Assembly: GCF_008327825.1 (NCBI RefSeq)
Contig: NZ_AP019827.1
Location: 1,302,001-1,366,000, forward strand
Source of the DNA: Leptotrichia shahii
GTDB taxonomy: Bacteria > Fusobacteriota > Fusobacteriia > Fusobacteriales > Leptotrichiaceae
Direction: 5' to 3'
DNA length: 64,000 nt
Every line of letters starts with the position of its first letter. Position 1 is the stretch's first letter. The notes beneath the pieces were generated by a model that made no database searches, was not told where the DNA came from, and saw only the letters and a list, made by a program, of their open reading frames with translations. This document shows positions 7,723 to 15,410 of the stretch, one piece after another. The position numbers were made by a program, and so were the translations under genes.

Positions 7723-8247
7723 TTATTTTTTAGGCGATAATAAAATAAATTTTTGAACCTGTTCTTTTCCATATTTTTTTTCAACTGTTGCAATTTCTTC
7801 AAAATGGCTTGCAAACTCGTCTAATACTTTAATAGCAGATTCTGCGTGCAATCTTTCTCTACCTGTAAGTCTTAGGCTGACTTTTACCTTATGCTCCTTG
7901 GCTATAAATTTTTCAATTTGAGAAATTTTTGTATCTTTATCATGTTCATCAATATGAGGTTTAATTCTAATCTCTTTAACGACAACATTTTTTTGTTTTT
8001 TCTTATTTTCCTTGTCTTTCTTCGTTTTCTCATACTTGAATTTTCCATAGTTCATAATTTTGCATACAGGCGGTGTAGCATTTGGCGAAATCTCAACTAA
8101 GTCCAATTCTTTTTCTGCCGCAAGTGCTAATGCATCTCGTGTAGACATTACTCCAAACTGCTCTCCGTCATCACCAACAACTCTAATTTCTCTTACTCTA
8201 ATTCGCTCATTTATTCTTGGCTCATCAGATCGGTTATTTCCTCTTAT
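7723..8247 (-). CDS. infC: Translation initiation factor IF-3 (probable AUA start codon)
   Basis: IF-3 keeps ribosomal subunits apart and monitors start-codon choice on the 30S subunit. The N-domain '[16 protein letters not shown]' and linker/C-domain '[15 protein letters not shown]' are diagnostic. The ORF could be opened at GTG 8254-8256, but that codon is part of the full anti-SD match AGGAGGTG (8261-8254) and cannot be used with it. Eight bases after AGGAGG lies ATA (8247-8245), giving a 174-residue protein that begins (M)[15 protein letters not shown] non-canonical start is a known feature of infC and lets IF-3 repress its own translation. Confidence 0.93.
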   Translation of the reverse strand: MRGNNRSDEPRINERIRVREIRVVGDDGEQFGVMSTRDALALAAEKELDLVEISPNATPPVCKIMNYGKFKYEKTKKDKENKKKQKNVVVKEIRIKPHIDEHDKDTKISQIEKFIAKEHKVKVSLRLTGRERLHAESAIKVLDEFASHFEEIATVEKKYGKEQVQKFILLSPKK

Positions 8248-8274
8248 AAAAAACACCTCCTAATTTTTTTACAA

Positions 8275-8301
8275 TAAAAAAACAAGATATAAGAAACCTT
8301 G
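8275..8301 (-). promoter_or_regulatory. Terminator-like hairpin (possible attenuator) in the infC leader
   Basis: Minus strand: CAAGGT (8301-8296), 7-nt loop, ATCTTG (8288-8283), then eight T, ending 14 bp before the infC ribosome site. Firmicute-type infC operons are controlled by L20-dependent attenuation; the same idea fits here but the stem is weak (6 bp with one G-U). Confidence 0.5.
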
Positions 8302-8571
8302 CTCAATAGTTATCATATAAATAAATCTCACAATAAAATCAGTACAATAAGAATACCCATTTCATTACAAAATATCAAATAACTAATACCCAACTCATCC
8401 TAAAATAGAACTAACCATTCTATTTTTATTTGGAAAGTCAATCCAAAACCTAAATATATTGATGGAAAGGTGAGAAACAATGTTTCTACTTCTAATTTAA
8501 TTACTAAAACAGTTTATCATATTTTATTTTATTTTGCAAGGAAATTTTGAAAATTTTTTCACTTCTTGTCC

Positions 8572-8599
8572 TTGACATTTTATGAAATTATGATATAAT
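8572..8599 (+). promoter_or_regulatory. Perfect consensus promoter driving a short non-coding unit
   Basis: TTGACA (8572-8577), 16-bp spacer, TATAAT (8594-8599). Points away from infC and into about 95 bp ending in a T-run. Confidence 0.8.
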
Positions 8600-8605
8600 T
8601 AATTT

Positions 8606-8699
8606 AACAAGATAACTTGTGAAGGATTAGTGCTGGGTTCCTGGATAGGAGTAGGATTAAAATCTTAGAATTCCTTTGCCCCTGAGGTTGTCTTTTTTT
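8606..8699 (+). ncRNA. Candidate small structured RNA, about 95 nt
   Basis: Transcription from the consensus promoter would give a short RNA whose ends pair: AAGATAACTT (about 8609-8618) with AGGTTGTCTT (8684-8693), followed by the T-run 8692-8699. Inside are AAGGA/TCCTT pairing, a hairpin UCCU-GGAU-AGGA (8639-8650) and a hairpin AGGAU-UAAA-AUCUU (8653-8666), giving a three-way-junction-like fold. There is no ORF. The size recalls 4.5S SRP RNA, but the conserved GGAA loop and AGCAG internal loop are missing. Its terminator overlaps the stop codon of the converging toxin gene. Confidence 0.6.
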
Positions 8700-9069
8700 A
8701 GTTTTCCATATCTAATTCTAAATGTTTAAAAAATTTATGAAAAGTCACTTTTAATTTATTAGTATCCTCTTCATCTAAACTATATTTTTTATTACTTAGT
8801 AATCTTTTTATACTTACTTCTCGAATTTTCCTAAGTTGTATGAATGCTTTTTTAGCACTTGGATTATTTTGATATTTTTCACAAATAATAGTAATCCCAC
8901 CTCTATATTTTTTATTTCTTTTTTTACTCGTCATCGGTGCAACAAGAAATGTTTTATCAGAACTTGACATTTTTGTTAATACTAAACCATAATGCTTATT
9001 TGATAATTCTCCACCCTTATTTATTTTAAAGTCTATCAAGTAAACACCAAAAACCTCACATTTTGTCAT
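8698..9069 (-). CDS. MazF/PemK/ToxN-fold endoribonuclease-like toxin
   Basis: A 123-residue protein with the layout of the MazF-like RNase fold: an N-terminal strand 'VFGVYLIDF', a 'KHYGLVLTK' strand, the central 'FLVAPMTSKKR' segment (as in '..APLTSPKK' of ToxN), and a C-terminal 'IQLRKIREVSIKRLL' block as in PemK/MazF. No antitoxin protein gene adjoins it. Instead it is preceded by a strong promoter, about two 42-nt repeats and an intrinsic terminator right before its ribosome site, the layout of type III (RNA antitoxin) toxin genes. It is shorter than most ToxN relatives. Toxin identity is a good family guess; RNA cleavage is inferred. Confidence 0.7.
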   Translation of the reverse strand: MTKCEVFGVYLIDFKINKGGELSNKHYGLVLTKMSSSDKTFLVAPMTSKKRNKKYRGGITIICEKYQNNPSAKKAFIQLRKIREVSIKRLLSNKKYSLDEEDTNKLKVTFHKFFKHLELDMEN

Positions 9070-9085
9070 ATTGCATTCCCCCTCT

Positions 9086-9118
9086 TAAAAAAATTAGGTA
9101 TATCTTTTGGATATACCT
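9086..9118 (-). terminator. Intrinsic terminator between leader repeats and toxin gene
   Basis: Minus strand: AGGTATATC (9118-9110), loop CAAAA, GATATACCT (9104-9096), then AATTTTTTT. It ends 13 bp before the ribosome-binding G-run of the toxin gene, so only read-through RNA would carry the toxin message. Confidence 0.85.
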
Positions 9119-9185
9119 TCAGTAGTCCTTAACGAATAAGGTTCTTAATCTTTTATTACCATTCTTTCCTTAAATAAATAAGGTT
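9102..9185 (-). repeat. Two tandem ~42-nt repeats, possible RNA antitoxin
   Basis: On the minus strand AACCTTATT recurs at 9185-9177 and 9143-9135, exactly 42 bp apart. Each unit continues with a small hairpin (CCTTA...TAAGG, 9168-9183 and 9127-9141) and then a GAA(T)GGTA block followed by AAAAGA. The units are imperfect. Tandem repeats of about this length before a terminator and a ToxN-type gene are what encode the RNA antitoxin in type III systems. Confidence 0.55.
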
Positions 9186-9198
9186 TTAATGTAAATAA

Positions 9199-9227
9199 AT
9201 TATAATACATATCAAATATTTTGTCAA
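9199..9227 (-). promoter_or_regulatory. Consensus promoter of the toxin leader
   Basis: Minus strand: TTGACA (9227-9222), 17-bp spacer, TATAAT (9204-9199). Expected start near 9192, just before the first repeat unit. Confidence 0.85.
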
Positions 9228-9348
9228 CTATATTTTTAAACTTTTTTTAATAAACTCCAAAACCTCCTCAATCCCCCACTTCCTTTATTTTCTTTCTCTT
9301 CCAATTAAAAGAAACCAACCCCCTATTTAAAAGTAAAAATTATAAAAA

Positions 9349-11688
9349 TTAAATTGTTCTAACTATACGAAAACCACAAGAAATTTGTACAGTTTTAAAA
9401 TAATTTGAAAGTAAAGTCACACTCGTTATAGTACTATTAGCACTATTGCTATATCTCTTAGATATACTTATATTATCTTTATAATCATCAATATCCCAAC
9501 AACCTCCTCTTAATCTTCTGTCATTTTCAGTTTCATCATATATATATGGTATTTTTTCTGATATATATCCTGAATTAGTAGTGTCATAACACCATTCACA
9601 TATATTTCCACTACAATCATAAAGTCCTAATTGATTTGGTTTTTTTATTCCTACATCGTGAGTTTGGTCTCCTGAATTTCCTTTGTGCCAAGCAACTTCA
9701 TCTATATTATTACTGCCTGAATATTTATAATCAAATGTTCCATCTTGCATTGCAATTTCGCCACCTCTTGCAAACCATTCCCATTCTACTTCTGTTGGCA
9801 ATCTAAATCCTTCAGTTTTTCTAAAATCTGCTACATTTGGGTATTCTGTCTTACCATTTAATTGATGTATTCTTAATATTCCTTCTTCTTTTCGACTTAA
9901 ATCATATACTGGTTTTAATCCATACTTTTCACTTAATTTATTACAAAACTCCAAAGAATCCCACCAAGACACTTTTTCAACTGGACGTCTTCCACCTTTA
10001 AATTCTGATGGATTATTCCCCATTACTTCCATCCACATATCTTGTGTTGTCTGATATTTACAAACTTCTAAATTGCAAACTTCTCTTTCTTCATTAAAGA
10101 ATGATGGTGTGTATTTTCCTCCATTTACTATAACCATATCTTTGAATGTCGGTCTTCCAGCTATTCTTTTACCATTTTTTATTTTTTGAGAAGCTGATTT
10201 TATTTTGAATTTTTTATAACTCTTTTTCAAAACATCTATTTTATCAGATAAAATATTCGATAAAGAATCTATACTTTTAGTTGCTTCTAATAAATTATTT
10301 GTTGTAATTTTCTTTTCTTCTTCATTTTCAGTTTCTAATATAAATTTATTTTCAACTGCGTTTTTGACGATTTCTTCTATATCAGCACCGCAGTAGCCTT
10401 CCGTTTCTTCTGCCAGTTCTTTCAAGTTTATGTCGTCTGACATTTTTCTTCTTTTTTCAAGGTGAATTTCAAATATTCTTTCTCTTTCTTCCTCATTTGG
10501 GAAGTCTATGAAAAATACTTCATCAAATCGCCCTTTTCTTAGAAATTCTGGCGGGAAGGCTGTTATATCGTTGGCTGTTGCTACTACGAATACTGTGTTT
10601 TCTTTTTCCTGTAACCAAGTCAAAAATTGTCCAAATAGACGTTTTGTTATGTCGCTTGCTCCACCGTTTTGATCTATTCCTGCAAAGGCTTTTTCTATTT
10701 CATCTATCCATAAAATGCACGGACTTATTGATTCGGCTGTTTTTAGTGCGACTCTCATATTATGCTCCGATTCACCAACGTATTTTCCCAAAAGTCTTCC
10801 TATATCCAGCCTTAATAATGGAACATTAAACAATCTTGCACTTGCTTTTGCTGCCAAACTTTTACCACAGCCTGGCATTCCCACAAGCAGTACTCCTTTT
10901 GGTGTATCCACTCCAAATTTCTTAGCTTCATCCAGTCTTCTAAATACTTGTGCTTTAGAACTTAACCATTCTTTCAGCCCTTCAAGCCCACCAATTTCTT
11001 CTATTTTTTCCTTAAAGTCAATAATTTCCAAAATTGAAGATTTTTTAATTATTTGCCCTTTTTCACGAATGATTATTTGATTAGCACCTTTTGAAATAGC
11101 TCCATAATTTTCTTCTAATATCATATTTAAAATATGATCCAAATCTAACTTGGTTAAACCTTTTAAAGAAATTGACAAATCTCCCAAATCATCCCAATAA
11201 ATTCGAGCATTATTTTTTTGAGCAAAATCTTGAATATATTGATTAATTGTTGTTTCATCCATAGTTTCAATATCAATTATACTTGTAAATTTTTCTAATC
11301 CTTTTGGTACATTTACATCTTCATCAACAATTATTATATTAAAATTATAATTTATATCATTATACATTTTTTCAGCTATTTTTTTAATAAAAGCAATATT
11401 TCGTGCCTCTTTCATTTCTTCTTCCGTATTTTTTATCAATAAAAATACATTTGTTTTAAAACCAACCGAAAAAAGAATATTTAAAAAGCTATACAAATCT
11501 GCAACTTCATCACTTTTAACCTTGGTTTCAAAATTTACAGCTCCAAAGGCCCTATATTCAAAAATCGCCTTATTTTTATATTCTTTAGTCGCTTCTGTTA
11601 CAATTGTGTCAACTTCCTTGTAATCTCCACTGTGTACCCAAATTATAGGTCTTCTTGCCCTTAAATACTTTGATAAATTTGTTTCCAT
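9349..11688 (-). CDS. Ycf46-like AAA+ ATPase fused to a formylglycine-generating-enzyme-like domain
   Basis: 779 residues in three parts. Residues 1-225 resemble the N-terminal region of Ycf46-type AAA+ proteins ('RRPIIWVHSGDYKEV'). Residues 226-480 are a full AAA+ module: Walker A GMPGCGKS (270-277), Walker B CILWIDE (324-330), arginine-finger region RKGRFDE (384-390). Residues about 516-779 are an FGE-sulfatase/C-type-lectin-like domain, with 'GFRLPTEVEWEWFARGG', 'GLYDCSGNICEWC' and a closing 'CGFRIVR'. The paired cysteines that catalyse formylglycine formation in true FGEs are not evident, so a binding role is more likely. The gene starts after AGGAGG, 147 bp behind the glycine-rich protein gene. 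The fusion suggests a sensor or remodelling ATPase; function unknown. Confidence 0.85.
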   Translation of the reverse strand: METNLSKYLRARRPIIWVHSGDYKEVDTIVTEATKEYKNKAIFEYRAFGAVNFETKVKSDEVADLYSFLNILFSVGFKTNVFLLIKNTEEEMKEARNIAFIKKIAEKMYNDINYNFNIIIVDEDVNVPKGLEKFTSIIDIETMDETTINQYIQDFAQKNNARIYWDDLGDLSISLKGLTKLDLDHILNMILEENYGAISKGANQIIIREKGQIIKKSSILEIIDFKEKIEEIGGLEGLKEWLSSKAQVFRRLDEAKKFGVDTPKGVLLVGMPGCGKSLAAKASARLFNVPLLRLDIGRLLGKYVGESEHNMRVALKTAESISPCILWIDEIEKAFAGIDQNGGASDITKRLFGQFLTWLQEKENTVFVVATANDITAFPPEFLRKGRFDEVFFIDFPNEEERERIFEIHLEKRRKMSDDINLKELAEETEGYCGADIEEIVKNAVENKFILETENEEEKKITTNNLLEATKSIDSLSNILSDKIDVLKKSYKKFKIKSASQKIKNGKRIAGRPTFKDMVIVNGGKYTPSFFNEEREVCNLEVCKYQTTQDMWMEVMGNNPSEFKGGRRPVEKVSWWDSLEFCNKLSEKYGLKPVYDLSRKEEGILRIHQLNGKTEYPNVADFRKTEGFRLPTEVEWEWFARGGEIAMQDGTFDYKYSGSNNIDEVAWHKGNSGDQTHDVGIKKPNQLGLYDCSGNICEWCYDTTNSGYISEKIPYIYDETENDRRLRGGCWDIDDYKDNISISKRYSNSANSTITSVTLLSNYFKTVQISCGFRIVRTI

Positions 11689-11835
11689 TTTTCCTCCTGA
11701 TTTTTTATTTATTTCATTTCTTTATAAATATGCTTGAATTAATCTAAAATTAAACTGATAAAAATTAAATAAACCAAATATTATAGAATTTAATTAGAAT
11801 TTTTTAACTTCAATTTTAAAATGATATTATTATTT

Positions 11836-13572
11836 TTACCATCCAAATAAACCTCCAATAAAACTTCCCACTGCTCCAACTGCTGAACTTAAGGTACTTC
11901 CTACCGCTTTTACACCTGAGGCTACTGCTTTCACTCCTTCCCATGCTCCTTTTGCAACGCTTTTTACTGCCTCTGTCCCTTTTTTTACTATTTCAGTTGA
12001 TCCATCAATTACAGGTTTTGCAATAGTTCCCACTCCTTTGGCTATCGCTCCGCCAACTTTACTTCCAACTATTCCACATACTGCTCCTGCCGCAAGTGCT
12101 ACCGCTCCACCAACAACTGCTCCAGCAACTCCCAACGCTCCCAGCCCAATTGCTCCAGCCATTGCCAATCCACCTATAAAACCAGCATTTGATGCAACTA
12201 TCGCTCCATAAGCAGAACCTACTGATGTTCCTACCCTTTTTGTAGCTTCTCCTAGACTTATTTCACCTGAACCTAATTTAAACGCCGTTCCTATAATATC
12301 CATTGAAGATGCCGCAACTGCTCCAACTGCATTATTATTTGCTAAAACTCCAGCAAAGACTTTCGGCACAACATTCTTTTCGACTGCAACTCTTATTCCC
12401 CCAGCAACTGCTGTTGAAAGTCCCATTGAAGTCCCAGTCTTCACTCCAGCCTCGATTACTTCAGCAACTTCCACTTCTTCACCAGAAACAAGTTTTGTTC
12501 CAACATCCAAAGCCATTCCAATACCAACTCCCATAGTTCCATTGATTACAGCCTGTTTTCCTAGTTGTTTGCTTATTGCAAGAGCGTCTACGTCTTTTTC
12601 AAAACTGAATTTCACTGCTTCTTTGTAGCCAGACTGGTATTTTTCCTGAATATTTTTTATTTCTTCCTTGCTTATATTTTTACTTTCCACTTCTCCAAAT
12701 TTCAGCTTATCTACTGAATTTGGGATATCTCCAGTCTGATTTGACGGAACTAATTTTGACTGAAATTTATATTTATAGCCTTGCTGTCTGTCGTAAAATG
12801 ATTTTGCAGTTTCATTGGCATTTTTATAGGCTTTTGCCTGATATTTTCTTACAATCTTGCCAGAATCTTCTATTGTCATGTCAATCGAATTTTTTCCATA
12901 AGTTTCGCCTATTTCTGGCTTTAGTGCCTTTGCATAGTAGTTTTTTTCTTTAACTGCCGCATCTATATTGAACGTTCCAGCATGACGTTCTTCAAATATA
13001 AATCCATCTAAATTAGGATTTTGGCTTATTTCTCCAGTTTTAGTTGTAAGTGCTGACAAAATTTCCTCATTTGACTTGCCTATAGCTGAATTTACATTGT
13101 CAACATAGGTATTTGCTCTATTTGCACTCAATGTATCTGCTACTATTTGCGGATCGTTTATTGCAGCTGCTTCATATATCATTGCCTCGTTGTAATTTAC
13201 TAAAATTTCACTGCTTTCCTTCATATCCCTGATAATTTGCTGTCTATCCATAACTTCCGCATTTATTACATCTTCCGAAATTTTATCCAGTATCACATCT
13301 CCCACATAATCACTGCTGCTTATTCCAACTTTCTGATATTTTTCCACTTCCTTTTTCTTGTAAAAATAAATTTCAACTCCTGCCATAAGTTCATCAGCCA
13401 TTTTTTCTATTTCCTGTATATTTTTATCAGCAAGTTCATTTTGCAATTCAAAAATTAACCAGCTTCTCAAATCCTTTTTATTTTCACTTTTCTCATTTTG
13501 AGCATAACTTTTTAAAAATTTTTTGATAATTTCCTCAGTTTTTTTCCTTCTGCTCCCTCTTAGTCTAAACAT
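11836..13572 (-). CDS. Large uncharacterised protein with C-terminal glycine-zipper membrane region
   Basis: 578 residues from ATG 13570-13572, chosen because AGGAGG stands 6 bases upstream; an upstream ATG at 13593 lacks such a site. The first half is soluble and charged, with a central block around residues 180-300 ('EERHAGTFN', 'GKNSIDMTIED', 'VRKYQAKAY') that looks like a conserved domain I cannot name. From about residue 345 on the protein is rich in Gly, Ala and Val, with zipper-like runs such as 'GALGVAGAVVGGAV', and ends in amphipathic 'AVGSFIGGLFGW'. Such tails occur in pore-forming or membrane-inserting proteins. Its ATG overlaps the stop of the WYL gene (ATGTTTAG), so the genes are translationally coupled. 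Confidence 0.75.
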   Translation of the reverse strand: MFRLRGSRRKKTEEIIKKFLKSYAQNEKSENKKDLRSWLIFELQNELADKNIQEIEKMADELMAGVEIYFYKKKEVEKYQKVGISSSDYVGDVILDKISEDVINAEVMDRQQIIRDMKESSEILVNYNEAMIYEAAAINDPQIVADTLSANRANTYVDNVNSAIGKSNEEILSALTTKTGEISQNPNLDGFIFEERHAGTFNIDAAVKEKNYYAKALKPEIGETYGKNSIDMTIEDSGKIVRKYQAKAYKNANETAKSFYDRQQGYKYKFQSKLVPSNQTGDIPNSVDKLKFGEVESKNISKEEIKNIQEKYQSGYKEAVKFSFEKDVDALAISKQLGKQAVINGTMGVGIGMALDVGTKLVSGEEVEVAEVIEAGVKTGTSMGLSTAVAGGIRVAVEKNVVPKVFAGVLANNNAVGAVAASSMDIIGTAFKLGSGEISLGEATKRVGTSVGSAYGAIVASNAGFIGGLAMAGAIGLGALGVAGAVVGGAVALAAGAVCGIVGSKVGGAIAKGVGTIAKPVIDGSTEIVKKGTEAVKSVAKGAWEGVKAVASGVKAVGSTLSSAVGAVGSFIGGLFGW

Positions 13573-13990
13573 CTTTTTCCTCCTCGTTTTCATATATTTT
13601 TATTGTTTTTTTAAGTTCATTTTTTAATCTTTCTTTCAATTCACTTGGCTCCAAAATTTTCACATTGGAAAAAAATTGTGCAAAATACACCATCGCAAGT
13701 TTATTATCACACTCAAAAGTGTAAATTCCATCTTTTTTATTCAAAAGTTTTGGTCTGTTTGTTAAAACTTTCTCATATAATTCCACCCCTTTTTCTGTAA
13801 ATTCAACTTTAACCGTGTTTTTATAAGACAAAAACGGATCAAAATTTTTATACACATCATCAATATATTTTTTATCTTTTTTTTCAATATTTTCATTTGT
13901 AAACCATACTTCTTCTATTTCTGAAATTCTGTAATTCCTATAATCATTATTTTTCACAGTAGCAGAATAAATAAGATCTGTTTTCGTCAT
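13565..13990 (-). CDS. WYL-domain regulator, C-terminal fragment (out of frame with N-terminal part)
   Basis: The frame encodes the end of a WYL domain and the usual WYL C-terminal extension ('AMVYFAQFFSNVKILEPSELKERL'). Sequence logic says it continues the protein ending at 13947: joining the two at a run of five A gives '..SYLFCYCEK' directly followed by 'NNDYRNYRISEIEEV', as in intact WYL proteins. An ATG at 13988-13990 would allow separate translation of this part. It is therefore a frameshifted gene, a split gene, or a sequencing error in the A-run. It overlaps the next gene by 8 bp. Confidence 0.8.
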   Translation of the reverse strand: MTKTDLIYSATVKNNDYRNYRISEIEEVWFTNENIEKKDKKYIDDVYKNFDPFLSYKNTVKVEFTEKGVELYEKVLTNRPKLLNKKDGIYTFECDNKLAMVYFAQFFSNVKILEPSELKERLKNELKKTIKIYENEEEKDV

Positions 13991-14411
13991 CTGCCACTTT
14001 TACAAAATATGGACTTACTAGCCTTATATATTTATGATATTTTATTTTTATCTTTCTCTTACTCTCCATTCCTTCCTTAATTTTCCTAAAAATCTTTTCA
14101 AATAATATTTCTTCACGTTTATATCGTAAATTATTGATATATGTAAAAATTATATTTCTCCAATATTCAGCCTCAGTTTCAACTCCACTTCTAACAAAAG
14201 TATCCATAAAAATTTCATCATTATTTTTATTCAAGTTAAACTGCAGCACTTCTCCTGAAAAGTTCCCCAATTCAACTTTATTCAAATTTTTGTCCATATA
14301 ATATTTAAAAATTATGTTCCCTATCCTTCCCACAGGCATTTTAAAATACTCCGAATCACTTTTTATAATTTCATTCATAAAATCCGAAATTGTAACTCTA
14401 ACCTTCTTCAT
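13947..14411 (-). CDS. WYL-domain transcriptional regulator, N-terminal part
   Basis: Starts at ATG 14409-14411 with AGGAG seven bases upstream; a TTG two codons earlier is less likely. The first about 45 residues (MKKVRVTISDFMNEII...) look like a small DNA-binding region, perhaps ribbon-helix-helix. A helical segment and the start of a WYL domain ('KIKIKYHKYIRLVSPYF') follow. The frame stops at 13947 just after 'SYLFCYCEK', and the rest of the WYL domain is in the next frame (13565-13990). WYL proteins often sense ligands or nucleic acid and control defence or stress loci. This one heads the operon with the glycine-zipper and AAA-FGE genes. Confidence 0.8.
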   Translation of the reverse strand: MKKVRVTISDFMNEIIKSDSEYFKMPVGRIGNIIFKYYMDKNLNKVELGNFSGEVLQFNLNKNNDEIFMDTFVRSGVETEAEYWRNIIFTYINNLRYKREEILFEKIFRKIKEGMESKRKIKIKYHKYIRLVSPYFVKVADDENRSYLFCYCEK

Positions 14412-14506
14412 AGCCAATCTCCTAAAATAACAATATTTTTTAACTTCTAAATCTAATTTTAAGCCATTTTCCTTAAATTTAATCCCCGATTATTTTTTCT
14501 ACACAA

Positions 14507-14535
14507 ATTATATCTAATATCAAAGTGAAATACAA
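14507..14535 (-). promoter_or_regulatory. Promoter of the WYL/glycine-zipper/AAA-FGE operon
   Basis: Minus strand: TTGTAT (14535-14530), 17-bp spacer, TATAAT (14512-14507), about 95 bp before the WYL start codon. Confidence 0.65.
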
Positions 14536-14679
14536 GGAAATATTTGTTTTCAATTTTTGTTCCCCTAAAAAATAGAAAACCGTGAAATTATCGAAAAAAA
14601 TTACTAAATTTTTATTATTTCTGTTCCTTAAAATAGAATTTACTTTTTTTCAAATAGTATTCCCTTATTTTAAAAAATA

Positions 14680-14688
14680 TGATATAAT
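14680..14688 (+). promoter_or_regulatory. Extended -10 promoter of the metNIQ operon
   Basis: TGATATAAT (14680-14688) is an extended -10 (TGnTATAAT). The -35 position 17 bp upstream (ttccct) is poor, as is common with extended -10 promoters. Confidence 0.6.
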
Positions 14689-14738
14689 TTTGAAGTTATT
14701 ACATTTTAAAATTAAATACAAAAATAATTGGAGGTGAA

Positions 14739-15410
14739 ATGGTAGAACTTAAAAACATTGAAAAAAATTATATCGGTTTTGATTTAAAAATAAATTTAAA
14801 GATTAACAAAGGAGAAATCTTTGGATTAATTGGACAGTCAGGAAGCGGAAAATCGACAATTTTAAGAATTATTCAAAGAATTTTGAAAGCTGATAAAGGA
14901 GAAATTAATATTGCAAAGAATACTGAAACTGCTTATATTTTTCAGGAATTTAATCTTTTGTATAACAAAAATGTCTTTGATAATGTTGCTCTTCCCTTAA
15001 TTTTAAAGAAAAAATTTTCAGCTGAAAAAGTTAAGGAAGTTTTGAAATTTGTGGGGCTGTCTGACAGGAAAGAATCATTTATTGCTTCCCTTAGCGGCGG
15101 CGAAAGGCAGAGAGTGGCGATTGCCCGTGCGTTAGTGTCAAATCCGCAATTACTGCTTTGTGATGAAGTTACAGCTTCTTTGGATAAATCTGTAAAAGAT
15201 GAAATACTTGACTTATTTGAGGAAATAAATAAAAAGTATGGAACGACTATTTTAGTTGTTACTCACGAACTGGAAGTTGTAAAAAGGCTATGCAGCAGGG
15301 TGGCGGTTATTGAAAAAGGTAAAATTACAGATATTTTCAATGTTAATCAGAAGGATTATGAAAAATCAAACAAAAGTTATGCCGATTATGTGAGGGAGGT
15401 TCTGAAATGA
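14739..15410 (+). CDS. metN: Methionine ABC transporter ATP-binding protein (short MetN)
   Basis: Energises uptake of methionine with MetI and MetQ. Walker A GQSGSGKST is at residues 32-40, the ABC signature LSGGERQR at 118-125, Walker B LLLCDEV at 138-144, and the switch His in 'VVTHE' follows. At 223 residues it lacks the C-terminal regulatory NIL/ACT domain found in MetN of about 340 residues, so feedback inhibition by internal methionine may be absent. It overlaps metI by 4 bp (ATGA), and its ATG is preceded by GGAGGTG. Confidence 0.88.
   Translation: MVELKNIEKNYIGFDLKINLKINKGEIFGLIGQSGSGKSTILRIIQRILKADKGEINIAKNTETAYIFQEFNLLYNKNVFDNVALPLILKKKFSAEKVKEVLKFVGLSDRKESFIASLSGGERQRVAIARALVSNPQLLLCDEVTASLDKSVKDEILDLFEEINKKYGTTILVVTHELEVVKRLCSRVAVIEKGKITDIFNVNQKDYEKSNKSYADYVREVLK

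Larger units (their letters stand above)
14412..14738. other. Divergent intergenic region between WYL and metN operons
   Basis: No gene seen. It carries two back-to-back promoters (14507-14535 minus, 14680-14688 plus). I see no T-box, S-box or other riboswitch signature ahead of the methionine transporter. Confidence 0.6.

Noticed and set aside
8606-8699. SRP (4.5S) RNA identity for the short RNA
   Set aside because: Length and end pairing fit, but the conserved GGAA tetraloop and AGCAG internal loop are missing.
9240-9348. Diversity-generating retroelement template repeat next to the FGE-like domain
   Set aside because: The sequence after the gene shows no near-copy of the C-terminal segment and no reverse transcriptase gene is present.
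12303-12536. Leu/Gln-rich ORF on the plus strand within the glycine-zipper gene
   Set aside because: Antisense shadow of the Gly/Ala/Val-rich coding region with no start signals.
14412-14738. SAM riboswitch or T-box before metNIQ
   Set aside because: No specifier/T-box sequence and no S-box core or terminator hairpin could be found.
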